Part shown: positions 10,754 to 23,143 of the stretch, in pieces
Numbering within the stretch: position 1 is the first letter of the stretch
Layout: the number at the start of each line of letters is the position of its first letter
NCBI GenBank assembly: GCA_033032175.1
Contig: CM065320.1
Coordinates: 10,354,001 to 10,418,000, forward strand
DNA from: Saturnia japonica
Lineage: Eukaryota; Arthropoda; Insecta; Lepidoptera; Saturniidae
DNA length: 64,000 nucleotides
Direction of reading: 5' to 3'
Program-made: the position numbers and the translations under genes
Notes under the pieces: model-generated
The model's database searches: none
What the model saw: the letters and a program-made list of their open reading frames with translations, nothing else
Told to the model about the DNA's origin: nothing

Positions 10754-11890
10754 GTTGAACAGATTATACAAAAGACTGAGGAGTATAATCTGCCTTTATG
10801 CTTAGCGTTCGTGGACTACGAAAAAGCCTTTGATTCGGTTGAAACCTGGGCAGTGTTGCAGTCTCTCCAGCGGTGCCGTATTGACTATCGATATATCGAA
10901 GTGTTGAAGTGATTGTACAACAACGCCACCATGTCGGTCCGAGTACAGGAGCAGTGCACGAAGGCAATTCCTTTGAGAAGAGGCGTTAGACAGAGAGACG
11001 TAATATCTCCGAAACTGTTTACCGCCGCTCTAGTGGACGCCTTCAAGCTCTTGGAATGTCAAGGACTTGGCATCAATGTTAATGGCGAGTACATCATTCA
11101 CCTTCGATTTGCTGACGACATCGTAGTCATGGCAGAATCGCTGGAAGATCTTGGCACAATGCTCGATGGCCTCGACAAAGTTTCTCAACAGGTGGGCCTT
11201 AAAATGAACATGGACAAGACGAAAATCATGTCCAATATCCATGTGGTGCCCACCCCAGTATCAGTAGGGAACTCTTGTCTAGAAGTTGTTGAAGAATATG
11301 TCTACCTGGGACAAACAGTCCAGTTAGGTAGGTCCAACTTTGAAAAAGAGGTCAGTCGACGAATCAAACTCGGCTGGGCAGCGTTCGGGAAACTGCGCGA
11401 CGTCTTCTTGTCCAAAATACCTCAGTGCCTCAAGACGAAAGTCTTTGACCAGTGTGTGTTGCCAGTGATGACATACGGCACAGAGACGTGGTCGCTCACT
11501 GTGGGCCTCATAAGAAAGCTCAAGGTCGCTCAGCGAGCTATGGAGAGGGCTATGCTTGGTGTTTCTCTACGAGATCGAATCAGAAATGAAGAGATCCGTA
11601 GACAAACTAAGGTAACCGACATAGCCAAAAGGATTAGCAAGTTGAAGTGGCAGTGGGCGGGGCACATAGTTTGGAGAACTGACGGCCGTTGGGGCAGAAA
11701 GGTTCTCGAGTGGAGACCACGCACCGGAAAGCGCAGCGTAGGACGGCCCCCCACTAGATGGAAAGACGACATAATAAAGGTCACTGGGAGCCGTTGGGTG
11801 CAGGCCGCACAAGATCGGTCGCTCTGGAGATCTATGGGGGAGGCCTATGTTCAGCAGTGGACGTCCTGCGGCTGAAATGATGATGATGAT
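10754..11890 (+). pseudogene. RTE-like LINE, 3' half of reverse transcriptase with one stop
   Basis: The frame reads through RT motifs (VEQIIQKTEEYNLPLCLAFV, YEKAFDSVE), has a TGA stop at 10910-10912 where relatives have a coding codon, then stays open to 11875 (RRGVRQRDVISPKLFTAAL, RFADDIVVMAE, VYLGQTV, then the LKWQWAGHI..R..GRW and GRP.TRW tail). The FADD catalytic motif is present. The element ends in a TGA/ATG repeat (11873-11895), the usual tail of this LINE type. It is 5'-truncated and probably inactive. Confidence 0.85.
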
Positions 11891-12307
11891 GATGAAGTTT
11901 TAGTCCATTTACTGAAGTTTCACTTCTATCGTGTGTGAATCGCACACACACCTTTTTTTTGTGTATAAAGGTCTTTACAGAAAAGCTTTGCTTCGTTTAT
12001 TATATTTCGGCGTTTCGATAACACATTCCTACTCATATTTTTCAAGCTGGTTACCCACTCTGATTTTTTTATAAATAAGGAATATCTATGCTTTTGAAAA
12101 TTAAATTTATTAGATATTTAACTAAAATACACTCAATACTAATAATAATTTTGGGTTGGTAAATACTTGGGTGATTTTTTAAAATGAAATGATAACCTGA
12201 TAAAAAGATGGTAGAGTTATGCCATGTCTCAAACCACTCTTTAATTTTTTTTGGATTCATTTCTTCATCGTATTCTTTTGTGGCTCTGGACATAAATGCA
12301 AATGAAT

Positions 12308-12700
12308 GCCTGATAAGAAAGCTCAAGATCACTCTTAGGGTAATGGAGAGGGCTATGCTCGGAGTTTATCTGCGTGATCGAATCAGAAATGAGGAGATCC
12401 GCAAAATAACCAAGGCCACTGACATATCCCTAAGGATAGCTAGACTTAAGTGACAGAGGCGGGCCACGTAGTTCGTAGAACGGCTGACCGATGGGGTCGA
12501 AGAGTTCTCGAGTGGCACTCCCGTACTGGAAGATGCAGCCTAGGCAGACACGCCACAAGGTTGTCCGACAACCTGGTAAAGGTTGTTGGAGGCCGCTGGA
12601 TGTGGGCAGCACAGGACCGGTCGTTGTATCGATCTTTAAAGGAGCCCTGCGTCCAGCCATGGTCGTCTTTCGACTGAAATTATGATGATGATGAGTACAC
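12308..12700 (+). pseudogene. RTE-like LINE, short decayed 3' copy
   Basis: This matches the last 390 bases of the element ending at 11890: IRKLKI...ERAMLGV.LRDRIRNEEIR, then, after frameshifts, the GRWMWAAQDRSL tail, ending in an ATGATGATGATG-type repeat near 12690. Stops and indels break the frame. Between the two copies (11896-12307) I see no gene. Confidence 0.75.
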
Positions 12701-12764
12701 GGTATTTTTATTAATTAAATGAACAATATATACCTACAATTAAATTCTAAAGTTTTATTTCATC

Positions 12765-13095
12765 AATTGATTCAGATAAAAATGCTTATTGTGGATATTC
12801 CTTAGAAGATAGATGTATATTCTCACGGACTTTTTTGTAGGTATTTTAATGCCTATAATTATGTAGTACATTAATTTTCTACATATGTTATGGTTTACTC
12901 AGCTTAAGCCATTTAAAAGCCCGACTTGATTCACCATGACCTTGTTTTTTTTTATTTGTGTGCAACCCTAATTCTTTTTATCTAAAATACAAGTAGCTTT
13001 AGTTACTCCCTGTATCATCAGCTATCTATCAGCGAAAGCCCCGTCAAAATCGGTCTAACCGTTTCGGAGATTACCCAGAACAAACGGACAGACAA
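12765..13095 (-). repeat. Helitron-like or related non-autonomous repeat, degenerate
   Basis: The segment 12767-12815 is the reverse complement of 45725-45765 (motif CTATCTTCTAAGGA...CAATAAGCATTTTTATC). It is followed by the insect transposon phrase CCCCGTCAAAATCGGTCTAA..GTTTCGGAGAT at about 13040-13075. No coding content. The family assignment is tentative. Confidence 0.35.
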
Positions 13096-14868
13096 AAATA
13101 AAAAAAATGGGTTTTATGTTACAGGTATCGTATATATTTTCATATGCATTTAGTAAATAGTGGTGATTTTGGCATTACAAAAAACCTTTCAATTTTATTA
13201 ATTGTGTAGATAAAAAAAAAAGTATAATTTTGCATACGTACGATGGTACTTTAATGGTTCTGAACACATATCTCATAAATCTGCATAAACTATAAATTAA
13301 CAAAAATGTAAAGGATTAAGAAAGTTTAAGTTGTTTGGGGAAAAGTTGTGAAATCGTATCATTTTGGGGAAATATTTTAGCTGCCATGGGGAAATTTCGA
13401 AAATTCAATTTGGAGACCCTGATCACCTGATCACTCCTAATGTCAGTTCTTAGTTGTGTTCTATGATAGTGTTTAGGGATGTCGGAATTGAAAATATATA
13501 GCGATTTATCGATATATTTTTAAATATCAATATTGACCTTGATATAACAAGGAAAAAGTATTGATATATTGGTCAAATTTTCAAGAAAAATTGCTGTATT
13601 AAAATAATAACCTATTTATTTCAATAATATCAATTATAATTTTTATAGAAAATGCACATTATTTCAATGTACACAAATCTCAATAAAAACGGAGGTATAT
13701 TTATCAGTATTCCTTTTTATTAGGCAAAAATACAAAAATATAATAGAGTAAAAGTTATCTTCTAACTAATTATTTTAAGACCTATTTATTATATCAGGTA
13801 AACCAGTATTTATCCAGTGGTGAACGTACAAAAACTCTGCTTTTTACATGCTCCACTGTCAGTTGTCTCCTTATGTTAGGAACCGTCAGATTAACGGCAG
13901 AAGCCACTTACTCTCTGAAAATACAGAGGAAGCCGTAGGTGTGAAGTATTTAAGTGCCAGATTCGAACGAACTGGAGTAAAATATCTCGTATCTATCCAA
14001 AAGATTGAGATTGAGGTAATTTAGGCACCATGATCACTCGTGATAGCTAACACAATATATAAATCACACATTAATTTTTTTAAATGACTGCTTTCGTGTC
14101 GTTGTGGGAATGCGATTGATTCTGCTAATGTCAAGTGATTAAAGAAACACGTTCTGTGGTAAAATTAACTGGTGATTTGAGTAGGGTTTCTTTCATTGAT
14201 TTTTTTAATTTGTTATTGGACACACCACCTATACCAAAAATATACGTACACTTAGACAATACAACATTCGAAGGGATTTTTACATGAAGGACCTTGAAAA
14301 GAACTTGCGAATGGAAGTGATGGACGACTGCCACACACACGCTTAAAAGAAAAGCAAAGAAAACATACTAGTCAATTGTCATAGACTATACAGTTGTTTT
14401 TTCAATTGTTCCTATTTTTTACGGCTTTGGATTCTAGCGACTTTAGTTACATAAATAAATAAAAAATCTTTTTTGATATTAGATATTTTGTTTCGATTTG
14501 TCGAATCAAAATATAAAGACTATGAATAACGATACATCTAATTATAAATTTCTATATATCGATATATCGATACTTTTTCAAAGCTTATTAATTGTGTTTT
14601 GTCAATGTCATATGAGCGAGTGGATAAAATCAGGATTTAATAATTTAGTCTGTGTTTTTTATTAAATCTTCAACGCGTTTTCCGTTTGTATGAATATTGT
14701 AACTTGTGTCTTAATTAAACTTTTATTTTTATAAGTTTTGGTGAAAACACGAACAAACTGCTGTAAATAAACTTATATTTCTCTTTGTTTTCTAACAAAA
14801 TTTAGTGAAATCGTACTTTTGTAGTTTGTTTTCTTTGTTTCCGTGAATCATCGACGCAGTTTTTCAAA
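13096..14868. other. intergenic region upstream of VAMP7, no gene seen
   Basis: AT-rich. Stretches rich in TATCGATATAT occur at about 13500-13560 and 14545-14575, in loosely inverted positions, but I could not define terminal repeats or a target duplication. The VAMP7 promoter and 5' UTR must lie in the last few hundred bases. Confidence 0.3.
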
Positions 14869-17800
14869 ATGCCTATTCTATTCAGTTTGGTGGCTAGAGG
14901 CACGGTCGTATTAGCTAAATATGCGACCTGTACCGGTAACTTTGCTGAGGTTACAGAGCAGATCTTGTCTAAGATACCGCCCCATGATGACAAGTTGACA
15001 TACTCTCATGGAAATTATCTGTTTCATTATATTGCCGAAAATAAATTAGTTTACTTTTGCATCACCGATGATGTAAGTATTAAAATACATATTTTAAAGG
15101 GATCATGTTATTTATGTAGAGTTAAATATTAAATTGAAATGTTCTAGAAATTTCAACGTTCGAGAGCATTCCTATTCCTTAATGAAATCAAAAGAAGATT
15201 TATAACAGGGTTTGGGGATACAGCACAGACAGCCATACCCTATGCAATGAATGGTGAGTTTGCCCGTGTATTGGCAACTGAAATGAAGCACTACAGTGAT
15301 TCAAGAGACCTAGATACAATGTCCAGAGTACATGGAGAGCTGGATGAACTGAAAAATATTATGGTGAAGAATATTGGTAAGTAAATATAAAGTTTATTAC
15401 TTTTCTTAGGGTCTGCTTACTCAATTACTGTTATCTCTGTTTGTCTTTTACATATAGTTCACATATATGCAAACTGCAATTATTCATAAATAATTTTGAG
15501 TCATGATTTTTTTGTAAGATACATACATACATACATACATTAGTAATATTTTATTGTAATCTCTTGTTTAATGTGTGTTGTGATAATTGTCTATATTTTC
15601 ATTGTCAAATAAATGTTCTTTCTTTCTTTTTTTCTTTCTTTCTAAATTGTTGATAAATACATAAACTAATTTAATAGAGGTATTCTGATGATTATTAATT
15701 TGCTTATTTGTATGATGATAATATTAGATAGTGAGGTTTAAAATACTCTTAGGAATCATTTGGTTTTGTTTACTTAATATGTATTTTTAATCTATGATAA
15801 ATAATTTATTAAGGCCACCATAAGAATCATATTGATAATTAAAAACACCAATCAATTTGGTTTATAATTATAATTTTCACTACCTTCTGTTATCAGTGCT
15901 GTAATGTATGAGGTATTGTAAACACATTGTTCATATGTTTTTCTGGTATCGATAATTAATTAATGTATATAAACATAACTTATCAGCCTTATCAATTTTG
16001 TGATATGAGTTGTATTGAGTGGAAGTTACTTTTGTATGTGTCATTGACTGAGTATGTATATTATTGTGTTGATGATTTACAAATAATTTGTAACTTGAAT
16101 AATATGGATACTAAAAATTTAATACTATAAAATTGTTCTTCAAAATGATTGATTTTAACTTATTTTTGAACTATTCAATGTTACTGTAAAGAAATAGGTA
16201 ATGTATGTTTGTCAAATTCAAAAATAACTGTGACCAAGGAGAGATTGACAATCCATTGCCAGTTGTTACTGTTTTGCGGACCTGCAAGACTCTTGGCAGC
16301 AGGATTTACATTGATGATCCTCAAAAGACGACAATCCAAAAGACAGTTGGTTTATTAATGTGACAGATTTCTCACCAAGTGCTTGGTGGTTGTGACCACT
16401 GGGTGACTGCATGTACCACACCCTGTAAAATGTTAAAATATTACACACATTTGTGTGCTCTGAATATCACATATAAACTATATTGAATGTTAAACTTGAA
16501 AGGTAGAAATAATATGTGTTTGTGTATTCTATATTTCTCATGTTATTCAAAAGCAATATAACATCTATTAATTAGCATAAATTACATAAAGTTATATTTA
16601 AGACATGGATCACTAAATGCTGAAGTTAAAAATAGAACAAACCAGAAACCTCTATCAATTAATATTGAATCAATCTTTTTCTTACTGTTTTCTGCAAAAG
16701 GTTACAACATATTATATGTTGCATGTCTATTACATAAAAAAAAATAGAGTATCTGTTTTGATGTTGATGAGTTTTAATTATAATTTGATCTGAAGACCTT
16801 GATAGCTTCATTTTATATTTTTACTACAGTTAATCATAGTTGTTTGTATAAAACACTGCAAATATGAGATTTCACCTATGTAGTTGAAAGTTGATAATTA
16901 AATTTGACATGCATGTCCACAGTTGGTGTCTATTGTGTTAATGATCTTTAGATTTAAGTTATAATGGCTAATTTATTTAGGGTATTTTATAGTTATGTTT
17001 TATAGCTTACATTAGTGTGTTTTGTTATATCTGTATATCAAAGACAATCTTACTAATATAATAAATTTGAAACTGTGTATGTTTGGATGTTTGTTACTCA
17101 ATCACGCTAAAACGGCAAAACAGATCTCAATGAAATTTGGCACACAGATAGTCTATGACCTGGAATAACACATAGGTACTTCGTACTCACGTATCCCGGT
17201 AAAAGTCATAGGTTAACCAGTGTTAACCTACAAATATCATAAATGGAAAGTTTCTATGTTTGTTACTCAATCACGCAAAAACGGCGATTTTTTTGGTGTC
17301 TTGTTCCGAGATCAGTCTGTGTATATCAAATAATACGCAGACGAAGTCGCGGGTACCAGCTAGTCTATCATAAGTCATATTTAACTAATTATTCTCCATG
17401 TTTAGTCTCACTTTGAACATTATTCATGATGTTAGTGGTCTACAAATTTGGGAATTTGTATTTTTTACTTTTTTTGTTTAAGAGAAGGTTAATAGGTAGT
17501 TTTTGTATAAAAATATGTTATTAAGATATTATTAATTAATTAAACAATGGACTTAGGATAGTATACCTCCAGTATAAAGAAATATCTTTCCGATGTTGAC
17601 TTTTTAAAATGATAAAATGTGCTCAAGTGTAAGCTGCTTTAGTTTAGACTTATTTTTCATAAATTCCACATGTAATAATATAGTGATTCAAAATTATAAT
17701 TATTCATGGATCATCTCTTTTAACAAATTACTTTGAAATGTTACCAACTGTAATAAATATTGCAAGAGTATACAATTTACAACTATTATAACATGTTTTG

Positions 17801-20800
17801 TAGTTGTATTTGGAGGCATTCAAGTAATACGTAAAAAAGCTTATAACAATATTTTCTTACTTTAAGTGACACAACGAGTGAGAGAGATGTTATAAATGTT
17901 TATGTGATATAAAAAGAAGCCAAAGAAGTAAAAATAACGGTAAAGTAAACCTGTGCCTGAGGTAAGATCAGTACAATCCAAAAACAGTGGCGACCATCGT
18001 GAGATCAACAATCTAACTCGAGTCACCATTATTATGACGGCCTGTGCAAATAACTGTAGCGTCTGGTTTAATGAAAAGTGTCTTTTCTTTCTAAAACACC
18101 TTTTATTTCTTATAGTAAGAGCTATTTACAAATTACATTACATTATTGTGTACTCGTCTTAATGTGATATCGAGCAATCCGCCATTACCCCTTTAGTATG
18201 ATTTTTACACATTAACAAAATAACACTTTAAATAAAAGTTTCATAAAACATCATCAGCACTTAAAATACGATAAACAAACGACAATAAGAATCGTCGATA
18301 GTAATCTAACAAAACTAACATTACGTAAATCACATGGTAAAATCGTAACCGAGGCTATCGTTGGCAAAACTATACTAATTACTCGAAATTTACCATTTGT
18401 AACGTGGAGTTCACTGACCTCTAGGCCACAGTTTCATACTGTCAACTAATGAAGATGTACGAGCTGGTCCTTCTGTTGATTTATTCACCTTCTCTACATC
18501 GTAACGATCTTTACCTCTAATCATTAAAATCCGAATAAATTAGGCTTTATCTTTAAACAAGTACCATACTACGTCCTCAGTTTAGTAACTTACGTCTCCG
18601 ACCTGTTATTTCATACTCTTTTTTCGTATCTTATTGTAAGTAATTAGATTTTTATACGTGTTTTTCGTCCCCGTAAGGTATCAGACATGATTACAATGAA
18701 TTATGTAGTGGGTTACTCTCCTTATCGATACAGTGGAGAATAAAACCTTTATTGTTTCCCACGCTTCTTTGTGGTCAGAAGACTCGGAATATAGATGACC
18801 ATGAAGTAGTTGATTGTAGAGATACCTACTGGTTATGCACCGGTTGATTCCGAAATGCGACGCGCATAACCAAGTCACTAAGATAAGCTTTTCACCATAT
18901 GAACGGTGGTCGCGAACCAGTAGGGCTGTATAACCTAATAAAAAGCTTTCAAAAATAAGATTACCAATTTATATATTTCGTCTATTCTTAATGTACTCGA
19001 AAAATATATACAGAGAGGGAGAGAGACAGAGAAGTTTCACTTCTACCGCGTATGAATTCAACTCATTTTCTTTATTTTGATTTTTAATGAGAGTTTTAAT
19101 AAAATCTTATGGTTTATAATGATTAATTAACCAAATGTGGTTAAGTAAAGATATTATTATTTGGTTTATAAGTGTTCACTTTTATTATAATTGGGTCACA
19201 GCAGGCTGTATTTGTTATATTTCTGTTATTCCTAACAATGGTGACATGATCATTTTGAATAGATCATAATTATTGGAGTAAACTAATTTTAACACTATGT
19301 TGCGTACAAAATAGTGAGACATAAGTTTCAAAGTATTTTTTTTAACTTACAGACAATGTGACCATGCGAGGTGAAAAATTGGAATTGCTGGTGGACAAAA
19401 CTCAAAATTTAGAGACAAACGTAAGTTATTTTCAAAGCTTACAAACTAATAACATGCAAATTAAATTAGTGTAAAAACTATAACTCCAACAAAATTTGTG
19501 TAAAAAAATTGTTTTATTTTGCAAATAAAATTTTAAGCAATGACAGCTTGGTGGTAGCGTGTACGGACACCGCGTCGATCGATGTGAGTTTGAATTCCTG
19601 CAATGAGTCTGAGCTTTCGGTGAAGGAAAACATCGTGATGAACCTGTGGCTACCATCCTCAACTTGAAAATCTGTCACCAAGCAACATATAGGAGTGAGC
19701 CAGTTATTATCATGAGGCGTATAGTCACTTTATATCGGGTAAATGACTATGAACAAACGCTAAATCTATAAAGAATATTTAAAAAGAGGACTGTGTCATA
19801 CTCAGTGTGGTGAGAGTACGATGTTTGTGATATTCTCTAGCAGATATGGTATAATATAAATTCATAGATTCAATATATCGCATATCACAAACGATGGAGT
19901 AAATTATCTTCAAAAACCATGTTTGAAATAGTCGCGTTTTGCTATAATTACTACTAGGTACATATAATTATATATATTATCTTATTATATGTAATTGGTT
20001 TCTCGGAAGCGGCCACAACAATTTGGATGAAATTTTGTATTTAGATAATGCTTTACATTCCAAGTATATCTAGATAGGTTTTTTTTGTAAGATACTGAGC
20101 AAAGCTCGGTCGCCCAGATATTTATTTTAATTACGCTTGATACTATAATTAGGATATTTGTTCCTTTAGTTATGCAGCAATGAATTTTCAAACTCTCAAA
20201 ACGCGTTTATCTCAAACTTGGTTTTTGAAGATAATAATACCCTATTGTTTATGACGTGCGACATATAGATAGGTAATTCGAAAGAGAAAGAGCATAGTGT
20301 ACGCTTGTGTTGGAACGAGATAGGGATACGAAACCATTTTTGTACAATGCGCTATTGGCCCTTATCGGTCTACATAAATCGTTATCAAAACAAATCCCGC
20401 TTATTTTTGCAAAATTTAATATTTTTAAGTTTGATCTAATGCTTAGTACACATATGTAATTGTGGTTATACTGTTACAGAATGTGACTAATGTAACAAAG
20501 AAAATCAACAAAATAAAATACACACTAGTGTATTCTGTTTTTAGTCTCGTCTTATTCGACCTAATATTACCAATCTATACCTATACTAAATCTATATTAA
20601 TAAATATGTAGTTCTGTCCAATTTAATATTTTTTTAAATTTTTTTTTATAGAAGTACTATACTTATGAACGATACTGATCACGAATATGACATAAAAACA
20701 ATTTTTTGTCTTGCTGTCCGTCTGTTTGTATGTTCGGATTTAACTAAAAAACGGCCTGACCGATTCTTATGAAATTTTGTACACGGGATGTTTATGTCAT

Positions 20801-22541
20801 TTGTCAGTTGATAGGGAATTAAAATTTTCAATGTTACTTTTAGAAATCGTAAAAAAATATATACGTATCTTTGTTAATTGTTAACCGATTTTGATGAAAT
20901 TTTGTATATGATTAGTACATATAAGCCAATGAATGACGGGCTATGAGAATTTTCAATAACACTTAGGAACTGTAAAAAAAAGTTTCCATAAATTTTAAAT
21001 TTCAATAATTTTATTCCTAATCGCTTTTGATATAATTTTGTACACGGAACAAATCATTTGTCCTGTAAAGATATCATGTTACATCTACACTTTTTTACTT
21101 GTAATAATCAAATGGCACGCTAATGTATACATACATATCATTAGGTAGCATGAAGAAGTAGGAAAATGCGCATGTTTTAATATGGACAGCAAAAATGGTT
21201 CTTTGTTTCAACTCTCGAGACGAGTGGTATAAAACATAGAATTACTAACAGACATGAACTCTTGTCTTAGAACGATTGGTGCCTACAAGAGAGATTCGCT
21301 TATGAATTTATGTATTATATGATATATTATTTCATAAAGTAGTCAAAATGCAATGAAAGTAGATAAATGAGAAATAATAAAGAGAATAAAGAGAGAATTA
21401 TATAAAAAATAATCAATACATTGATATAAAACTGAAGTGTCTGTCTGTAATTTCGAAGTACAGTTTTTAAGTTCATATGCTTATTTGCGCGTTAACAAAA
21501 CCCAAAACACGCGTTTTTTTTGTCCGTCTGTTTATTTGAAACAATAATTAATAATAAATAATAATAATATAAAATAAATAATTAATAATACAATATACTA
21601 CACAAACTTTAATTTAGTAGAATGTAATTAATGAAATACCCTCCCGAACAACAAAAAAATAACAAAACGCATTTACATTATCACCTTTGTACAGTGAAGC
21701 AAGACTACCTACTCTATTTTTAGATATCATTTTATCAATGGTCGGAATGGGGGAGTTATCGTTTTTGCACTTATAGTTTTCTGACACAATATTTTACGGA
21801 TATAATGTTTGATTTTAACAAAATAATAAATCATTCATGTAAATAGTGATACTACGAATGATGTCTGATTCTATGACTTTTGATGTTTTGCTTGTATAGT
21901 TTTTACAAAATTGCTTAACACACGAGGGCATTTTCGGTTGTTTTAGATACTTACTCAAACAAGCGGTACACGACACGCTTTCTTTGTTGCCGACGCGAAA
22001 CAGATCTAGGTTTGCTAATTAGCAGAGTTTTAACGTGTCACGTTTGGAGCGCGTATAACATACATATCTACACTTTTTTACATAAAATATCATTGACACC
22101 GAAAGTATAAGTCAATCCATAATTAATAGGATATAAGGATTATTACCAAAAATATTTTGTGTAAATTACCAACTGCTTTTGACAATTTCGTAGATGAGAT
22201 GCATAATGCAATTCTATATAATTGATAGACTACAAGAATCGTCAACAATAATTTCAGAAATATGTAAAAAAAACGAATGGATGTAAATAATTACTGAGTA
22301 ATATAAAACGAGTGCGGAGCCGGTGGCCCACCACTAGTCTATGTATAAAATAGTTATAATAACTTGTATACTTTTTTTTCAGTCACTATCATATCGTGCG
22401 ACAACAAGAACATTACAACGTTCGCTCTTCTGGAAGAACATCAAAATGTATGTGATCTTGTTCATAATAGCTGCGTTGGCGGTTTATCTAATAGGCGCGA
22501 TGGCGTGCGGTGGTCTAGCGTGGAAAACATGTGTTCGCTAA
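14869..22541 (+). CDS. VAMP7: VAMP7, longin R-SNARE, four coding exons
   Basis: Exons are 14869-15072, 15148-15376, 19353-19420 and 22383-22541. Each junction is GT-AG and phases agree, giving 660 bases and 219 residues, the usual VAMP7 length. Exons 1-2 encode the longin domain (MPILFSLVARGTVVLAKYA..., LTYSHGNYLFHYI, QTAIPYAMN). The SNARE coiled coil runs from about residue 123 to 186 with the zero-layer arginine at 150 (VTMRGEKLELL). A C-terminal anchor follows (about 189-208, MYVILFIIAALAVYLI). VAMP7 drives fusion of late endosomes, lysosomes and secretory vesicles by pairing with Q-SNAREs; the longin domain folds back to inhibit it. Intron 1 is only 75 bp. Introns 2 (3976 bp) and 3 (2962 bp) hold transposons. 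The ATG is directly followed by the family's conserved first residues. Confidence 0.96.
15523..15642. repeat. microsatellites (ACAT)n and (TTTC)n in VAMP7 intron 2
   Basis: About five ACAT units lie at 15523-15540 and a TTTC-rich run at 15617-15642. The TTTC run follows the phrase TGTCAAATAAATG, and a similar phrase and run occur at 60545-60580, so both may be the tail of one retroelement family. Confidence 0.6.
17048..17363 (+). mobile_element. Helitron-like non-autonomous element in VAMP7 intron 2
   Basis: It starts TCTTACTAATATAATAAA after an A and ends GCGGGTACCAGCTAG before a T, the A|TC...CTAG|T pattern of Helitrons. A small hairpin-forming CGCAGACGAAGTCGCG lies shortly before the end. 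There are no terminal inverted repeats or target duplication. Length is 316 bp with no coding sequence. Similar starts (TCTATACTAATA) and ends mark the other elements listed here. Confidence 0.65.
17940..18060 (-). repeat. CR1-like LINE 3' fragment, copy 2
   Basis: It shares CAATCCAAAAACAGTGGCGACCA and the ATGACGGCCTGTGCAAATA block with the copies at 3025, 26960 and 34170. About 120 bp remain, in VAMP7 intron 2, antisense to the gene. Confidence 0.5.
19541..19740 (+). mobile_element. tRNA-like SINE in VAMP7 intron 3
   Basis: The head resembles a tRNA gene: an A-box-like GGTGGTAGCGTG (19550-19561) and, about 30 bases on, a B-box-like AGTTTGAATTCC (19587-19598). A body with GGAAAACATCGTGATGAACC follows, a phrase I associate with lepidopteran SINEs. 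The tail end is uncertain. A full tRNA cloverleaf is not needed and I do not see a normal one. Confidence 0.55.
19872..20270. mobile_element. MITE-like element with long inverted ends in VAMP7 intron 3
   Basis: The left end (about 19872-19941) and the right end (about 20196-20268) are inverted copies about 80% alike over 65-70 bp. They share ATCTTCAAAAACCA.GTTTGA and CGCGTTTTG. The core (19990-20130) has the small palindrome ACCGAGC...GCTCGGT near a CTGGGCGACC motif, and an inverted copy of the core lies at 42200-42360. No open frame. The target duplication is not resolved. Confidence 0.55.
20591..22337 (+). mobile_element. Helitron-like element, 1.75 kb, in VAMP7 intron 3
   Basis: It starts TCTATATTAATAAATATG after an A and ends CCCACCACTAG before a T. 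The last 30 bases (GAGTGCGGAGCCGGTGG...CACTAG) match the end of the inverted element at 62858-63677. The interior has tandem-like blocks with the recurring phrase CGATTTTGATGAAATTTTGTA (20890, and variants near 20765 and 21025). Its right end lies only 45 bp upstream of VAMP7 exon 4. No transposase or helicase frame. Confidence 0.65.
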
Positions 22542-23143
22542 ATATTTAAAAAATATGATTTATATTTATATATAAGTTTAATGATCCGATAAAATTCTGT
22601 TTTATACATTCACGTGAACTGTTTTATAAAATATAAAATTTTATGTTCTTAATACGTGTAAATGTATAAATGTTATTCGAGTTTTGTGAATGTATGTACT
22701 TTACGGTTATGGATAATATTAAATAACTACTAATTATAGCATTGTTATACAAAAAATAGTATGAAATCGTATAAAAATATTAAAACTTAAGGTCCTATTA
22801 ACCTCGTAAAGTTCATCGATGAACTGAATGTAACCAGTTATTCATTGCATATAGATTACAAATTTATGATAATAACTAGTGTTTTTAAAATTCCTTAGTG
22901 ACAAATAGATACATAAATTTTAAGTGGAAATTAGGATATTATTATTTTTACAAAAATATTATGTACCTACCCTAAATAACTATTTTCTGCATATGTAAAG
23001 TGATGGAACACTTGTGAAAATAATATTTGTCCTCACAATAACACAAGTGAAAGTTGAAACTGAACAAATTTAATTACAAGGTTACTACAATTTTACGGTC
23101 TGTTTGCCAGCGACGGGTTTTGTTCCTGCGACATTGAATATTA
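22542..23143. other. VAMP7 3' UTR and downstream DNA
   Basis: AT-rich. I see no canonical AATAAA close to the stop codon; variants such as GATAAA (about 22588) occur. No gene. Confidence 0.3.

Noticed and set aside
12069..12332. Minus-strand 87-codon frame (RATKEYDEEMNPKKIKEWFETWHN)
   Set aside because: Protein-like composition in its first half, but it starts inside the RTE fragment, has no recognised family and no clear splice sites.
13490..14580. Possible DNA transposon bounded by TATCGATATAT-rich ends
   Set aside because: The ends are low-complexity and I found no target duplication or transposase-like frame.
19541..19605. Functional tRNA gene
   Set aside because: A- and B-box-like sequences are present, but no proper acceptor stem or anticodon arm; a SINE head fits better.
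22341..22382. Extra coding sequence upstream of VAMP7 exon 4 (MYKIVIITCILFFQ)
   Set aside because: This is the pyrimidine-rich acceptor region read in frame; the exon begins after the AG at 22381-22382.
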